Below, piece after piece: positions 61,101 to 64,000 of a DNA stretch of 64,000 bases. The stretch's first letter is position 1, and each line of letters opens with the position of its first letter. The stretch is from Branchiostoma lanceolatum (Eukaryota > Chordata > Leptocardii > Amphioxiformes > Branchiostomatidae). A program made the translations under genes and the position numbers. The stretch lies in NCBI RefSeq assembly GCF_035083965.1, contig NC_089724.1, positions 12,890,910 through 12,954,909 of the forward strand, given 5' to 3'. The notes beneath the pieces were generated by a model. The model was given only the letters and a program-made list of their open reading frames with translations, was not told the DNA's origin and did no database searches.

Positions 61101-64000
61101 TACTTCACAGTGACGCATATAGTTGCTTAGTTACGAGGCAGTTACTGTGGTTACTAAGTGACCAAAGCACTTTTAACCAGATAAGGCAGAGAGGCCTTCA
61201 TCCCATGTTGTGTTACTCATGATTTCTATATATATTCTTATGGATTTGGGATCATTTAGCAGTTTGTGCATACTATAGTTCAAAGGCACATGATATATTG
61301 TGAATATAATCACCCCCAGGGGGTAGCCACAACTTATTGGATCCATACTGTCTGACTGTAGCAGGTTAGCAAATTTAACTCACACACTCATTAGCTGGTT
61401 TGCTGTCTGTTGTTCCCGTCTTGCAAGGTTCTATACTACTAAAACTAAGTACTGAAAGTGAAAAATGTCTTTCCCTCCTGAGAAATCTCAAATATTTTCA
61501 CCATTCAGAAGACTTGATTCTTCAGTTATGTTGGCAGTATTATTACAGTAGATTTGCTGAGTTCAACTCATGAATCCAGAAGATAATATCAGTTCATATC
61601 TCCAAGTCGTACAAACAATATTACCAGCCATTCCAAGGATTGGCACCGTACGTCATACTTACAGAAAATCATATCCTGGCTACACGTCAGAAATATCTAA
61701 TGTACGTGCAAGATCAAGGACCTTGGTAAGATGAAGCATGCATCAAGGATGCAGACATCATGCAGTAAACACAATAGGAAACTACACCTGTACATGTATG
61801 ATGCAACAGACTTAGAAATTTGGACCCCCCGTATAGTTATATGGACAGTCACCCTGGTCATGAGTTTAAGATGTTTTTTATGTTTTAGAGGAATTGGAAT
61901 ACGACGTAACCATCAAAGCATGCACCATGCCAGAGGGCATGGTCTCTCTGGGGCTATTACATGGGATAAATTGTTCTCCATTACTTTATTGGAGGCTTTA
62001 AATGGCACAAGTTGATCTGCTGTCCAATTTTCCACGGATATTGCCACTGAAGATAAATGAATTTTCCACAATACCAAAAAGTATTGGCATTGTGCGTCTT
62101 CTCCTGGTATGAGTTGTCCAAAGAAACACGTTTTTCTGTAGTAATTTCTACTCCTTTTTCAAAAGTAAAGATGGGAAAATTACAGGGCAATGGTACACAA
62201 TCATCATCATAATGAATTACATGTAAAGATTAATAACAGAAAATGAATGAAATATTGTACCCAGCCACAGTTCATGTGGCTTTTAAACTTAAAGTATAAA
62301 AATCCATAATGTGAGTGATAAAAATCCATAATGTTCTGTTATATACAATCATGTATTCATACATGGATGTTCAGACCAGAAAATCAGGCCTAAGCTTTTG
62401 TCTAGAGTGCTGTAAATTATGGGTATAAAATAAGTATGCAAACCTTTCGGAAAAAACAACAACTTTCCATGTCTTTATCTCATGGTACAAACCAGGAGTA
62501 TGCAGTATCAATCTCCACCTCAGGGAAAGTTATCTGGTATGATAGCCAAGAACTTTGCATAATGGGAAATTGATTTTTGCTAACCAGCAAAATGATGGTT
62601 CCGGTGTCTCAGTGTCATGGACCACAGTCAGGGACAGAGAGACAATGAAAGCTGGGAAAGCAGGATGACATATTGTCCAGCATCCCCCTAATTGGAGGCT
62701 AGATCCCTCTGGCCAGTCCTAATAAAGGGTCATGTCAGTGTGTGCCACCTTCGGCAATAACTCATTGGTCAAGTGGACAGATGACTGACCCCTCTCCCTG
62801 TCTCCAGGGTGGTCTGTTATGTTCACCTGTGGTAATCAGGCAGCTTGCAGAAGTCACTTTTCACCCTTTTGTGTGGATAGAATTAGTCATCAAGGAACAG
62901 CCATGTCAGGTTTTACACTGGCCATGAAGTCACAACCTCTTGCTCTTTCAGAGCCCTGATGTTGACGGGTTGAGTTTAGTCATTTAACTGAGTGTATTGC
63001 AAGTGTAAGGTACAAATTCGTTTTTCATTGTTAAGTTTTGGTATTGTGAAGATTGTTATTGGTAGACAGGTGCCATCTTAATATGAAGGTAACTGCAAGG
63101 CTTCTCTGGTAATAGATTACTTTCAGCAGTGTACAATGAGGCACAGGCCTGTGGAAACATATTAGGTAAGCATTGGGCAGAAAATGAAAAAAAAGGAAGA
63201 AGAGAAAACACATATAGATTAGATGCAAAGCTAGAGTGGAGTTGTTTCAATGGTACATGAATATTATGCCACTCTGTGCTGCATGGCCATTTCCAAATTC
63301 AGCTTTAAACTGCGAGACCCCGTCTCTGCCACACCAAGCTCCATTCAAATTGCATGAAACTTGCATGACCCTACTGTAAGCCAGTTGTCTTGTTCCAGCA
63401 TGTCTGGTTTGGTTTTGTTTATTTAGATCTCCATTAGTGATACATTCACAGCCATGCAGTCGTCGTAGAGTCCATGAACTCTTTGTTCTCCACTGCACTG
63501 CTGAAGTACATTTAACAGATTGGTCGGCTGACCAGTGATTGACACCATGTTCACATGCTGTAGTTTGAATTCACAATCTCCAATTATGTGACTTCAAATA
63601 GATGTACAGTAGTGTTTGCCATGCAGTGCATTGTCAGTCAGGTGTATCATTACTGCTGCACTGCTTGCTTGCTTTTCCGCATTTAGGCACATCAAACAAA
63701 TGCTAGCACCAGACACACCTCAGAACAGTTATATGTCTTTTGATTTCAGTGCATTTTTTCTCTTAAGACATGTGATACTGTAAGTACATGTAAAGTTAAT
63801 ACTGTATTACATGACATTGTAATACTTGTTTGGTTGTTTCTGTGTCATGTTTGCATGGAGAGTAACTGTTGCATCACAGTCCTCTAGACTACATTGACCA
63901 GGCATTACGTACAATGTCATGTATGTAGTTCAGTGCTTTAATACCTTCTTCATATATCTGCAACTTGTTTACCTTTGTTATTCTTTTTGCTGACAAAATA

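Larger units (their letters stand above)
44982..64000. other. Nineteen kilobases without a supported gene
   Basis: Only short open frames occur, with no string of compatible exons on either strand. It may be the 5' introns of the minus-strand membrane-protein gene, introns of the plus-strand gene starting at 31832, or intergenic DNA. Identifiable content is limited to the small repeats listed below and scattered retroposon-like tails (for example ttcatggactctacgacgac on the minus strand near 63460). Confidence 0.5.

Noticed and set aside
63247..63498. Coding frame near the right edge
   Set aside because: It contains a retroposon-tail-like stretch (ttcatggactctacgacgac, then aaataaacaaaac) and has no exon structure.

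Overview
The window is animal nuclear DNA. Genes are split by GT-AG introns, the host-gene codons read as deuterostome, and there are many short inverted-repeat elements, non-LTR retroposon pieces and ACATGTA words. An amphioxus (Branchiostoma-like cephalochordate) is the best guess. This rests on pattern recognition, because no database could be searched.

Region 1 (about 1-20 kb) is a segmental tandem duplication. Two complete eight-exon genes lie in the same orientation (copy A 1629-13446, copy B 15207-18792). Each encodes a 283-residue secreted protein with six cysteines in the mature part, of a family I do not recognise. Every exon has the same length in both copies. Upstream of each copy, on the opposite strand, is a 67-nt first exon of a related signal-peptide protein. 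The left one may begin a third gene that runs out of the window; the right one is an orphan. The duplicated block also carried part of the neighbouring PACRGL gene, of which a fossil piece survives at about 14338-14400. The copies differ by mobile-element insertions with filled and empty sites, and by about 6.7 kb in intron 6.

Region 2 (20.5-31.4 kb, minus strand) holds two conserved genes that can be assembled completely. PACRGL (7 exons, 218 aa) is tail-to-tail with copy B. CHMP7 (10 exons, 544 aa) is an ESCRT-III-like protein. Between them sits the most unusual object in the window: a 2,111-bp element with 21-bp terminal inverted repeats and a perfect 9-bp target duplication, built mostly of about 36 CAGCACTgg...AGTGCTG hairpin units. 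It contains a further 68-bp-armed inverted repeat and a unique reading frame of about 400 bp.

Region 3 (31.4-44.9 kb): CHMP7 shares a short divergent promoter with a plus-strand first exon (MYTLRKWLYKPK). Next come a 5'-truncated L1/Tx1-type retrotransposon with a 17-bp target duplication, a CpG-rich stretch with several palindromic elements, and a minus-strand gene for an unrecognised protein with five predicted membrane segments. That gene's last two exons, and probably a third, can be joined in frame.

Region 4 (45-64 kb) is AT-rich, with small inverted-repeat elements and simple repeats. I can support no gene in it; it may be intron or intergenic.
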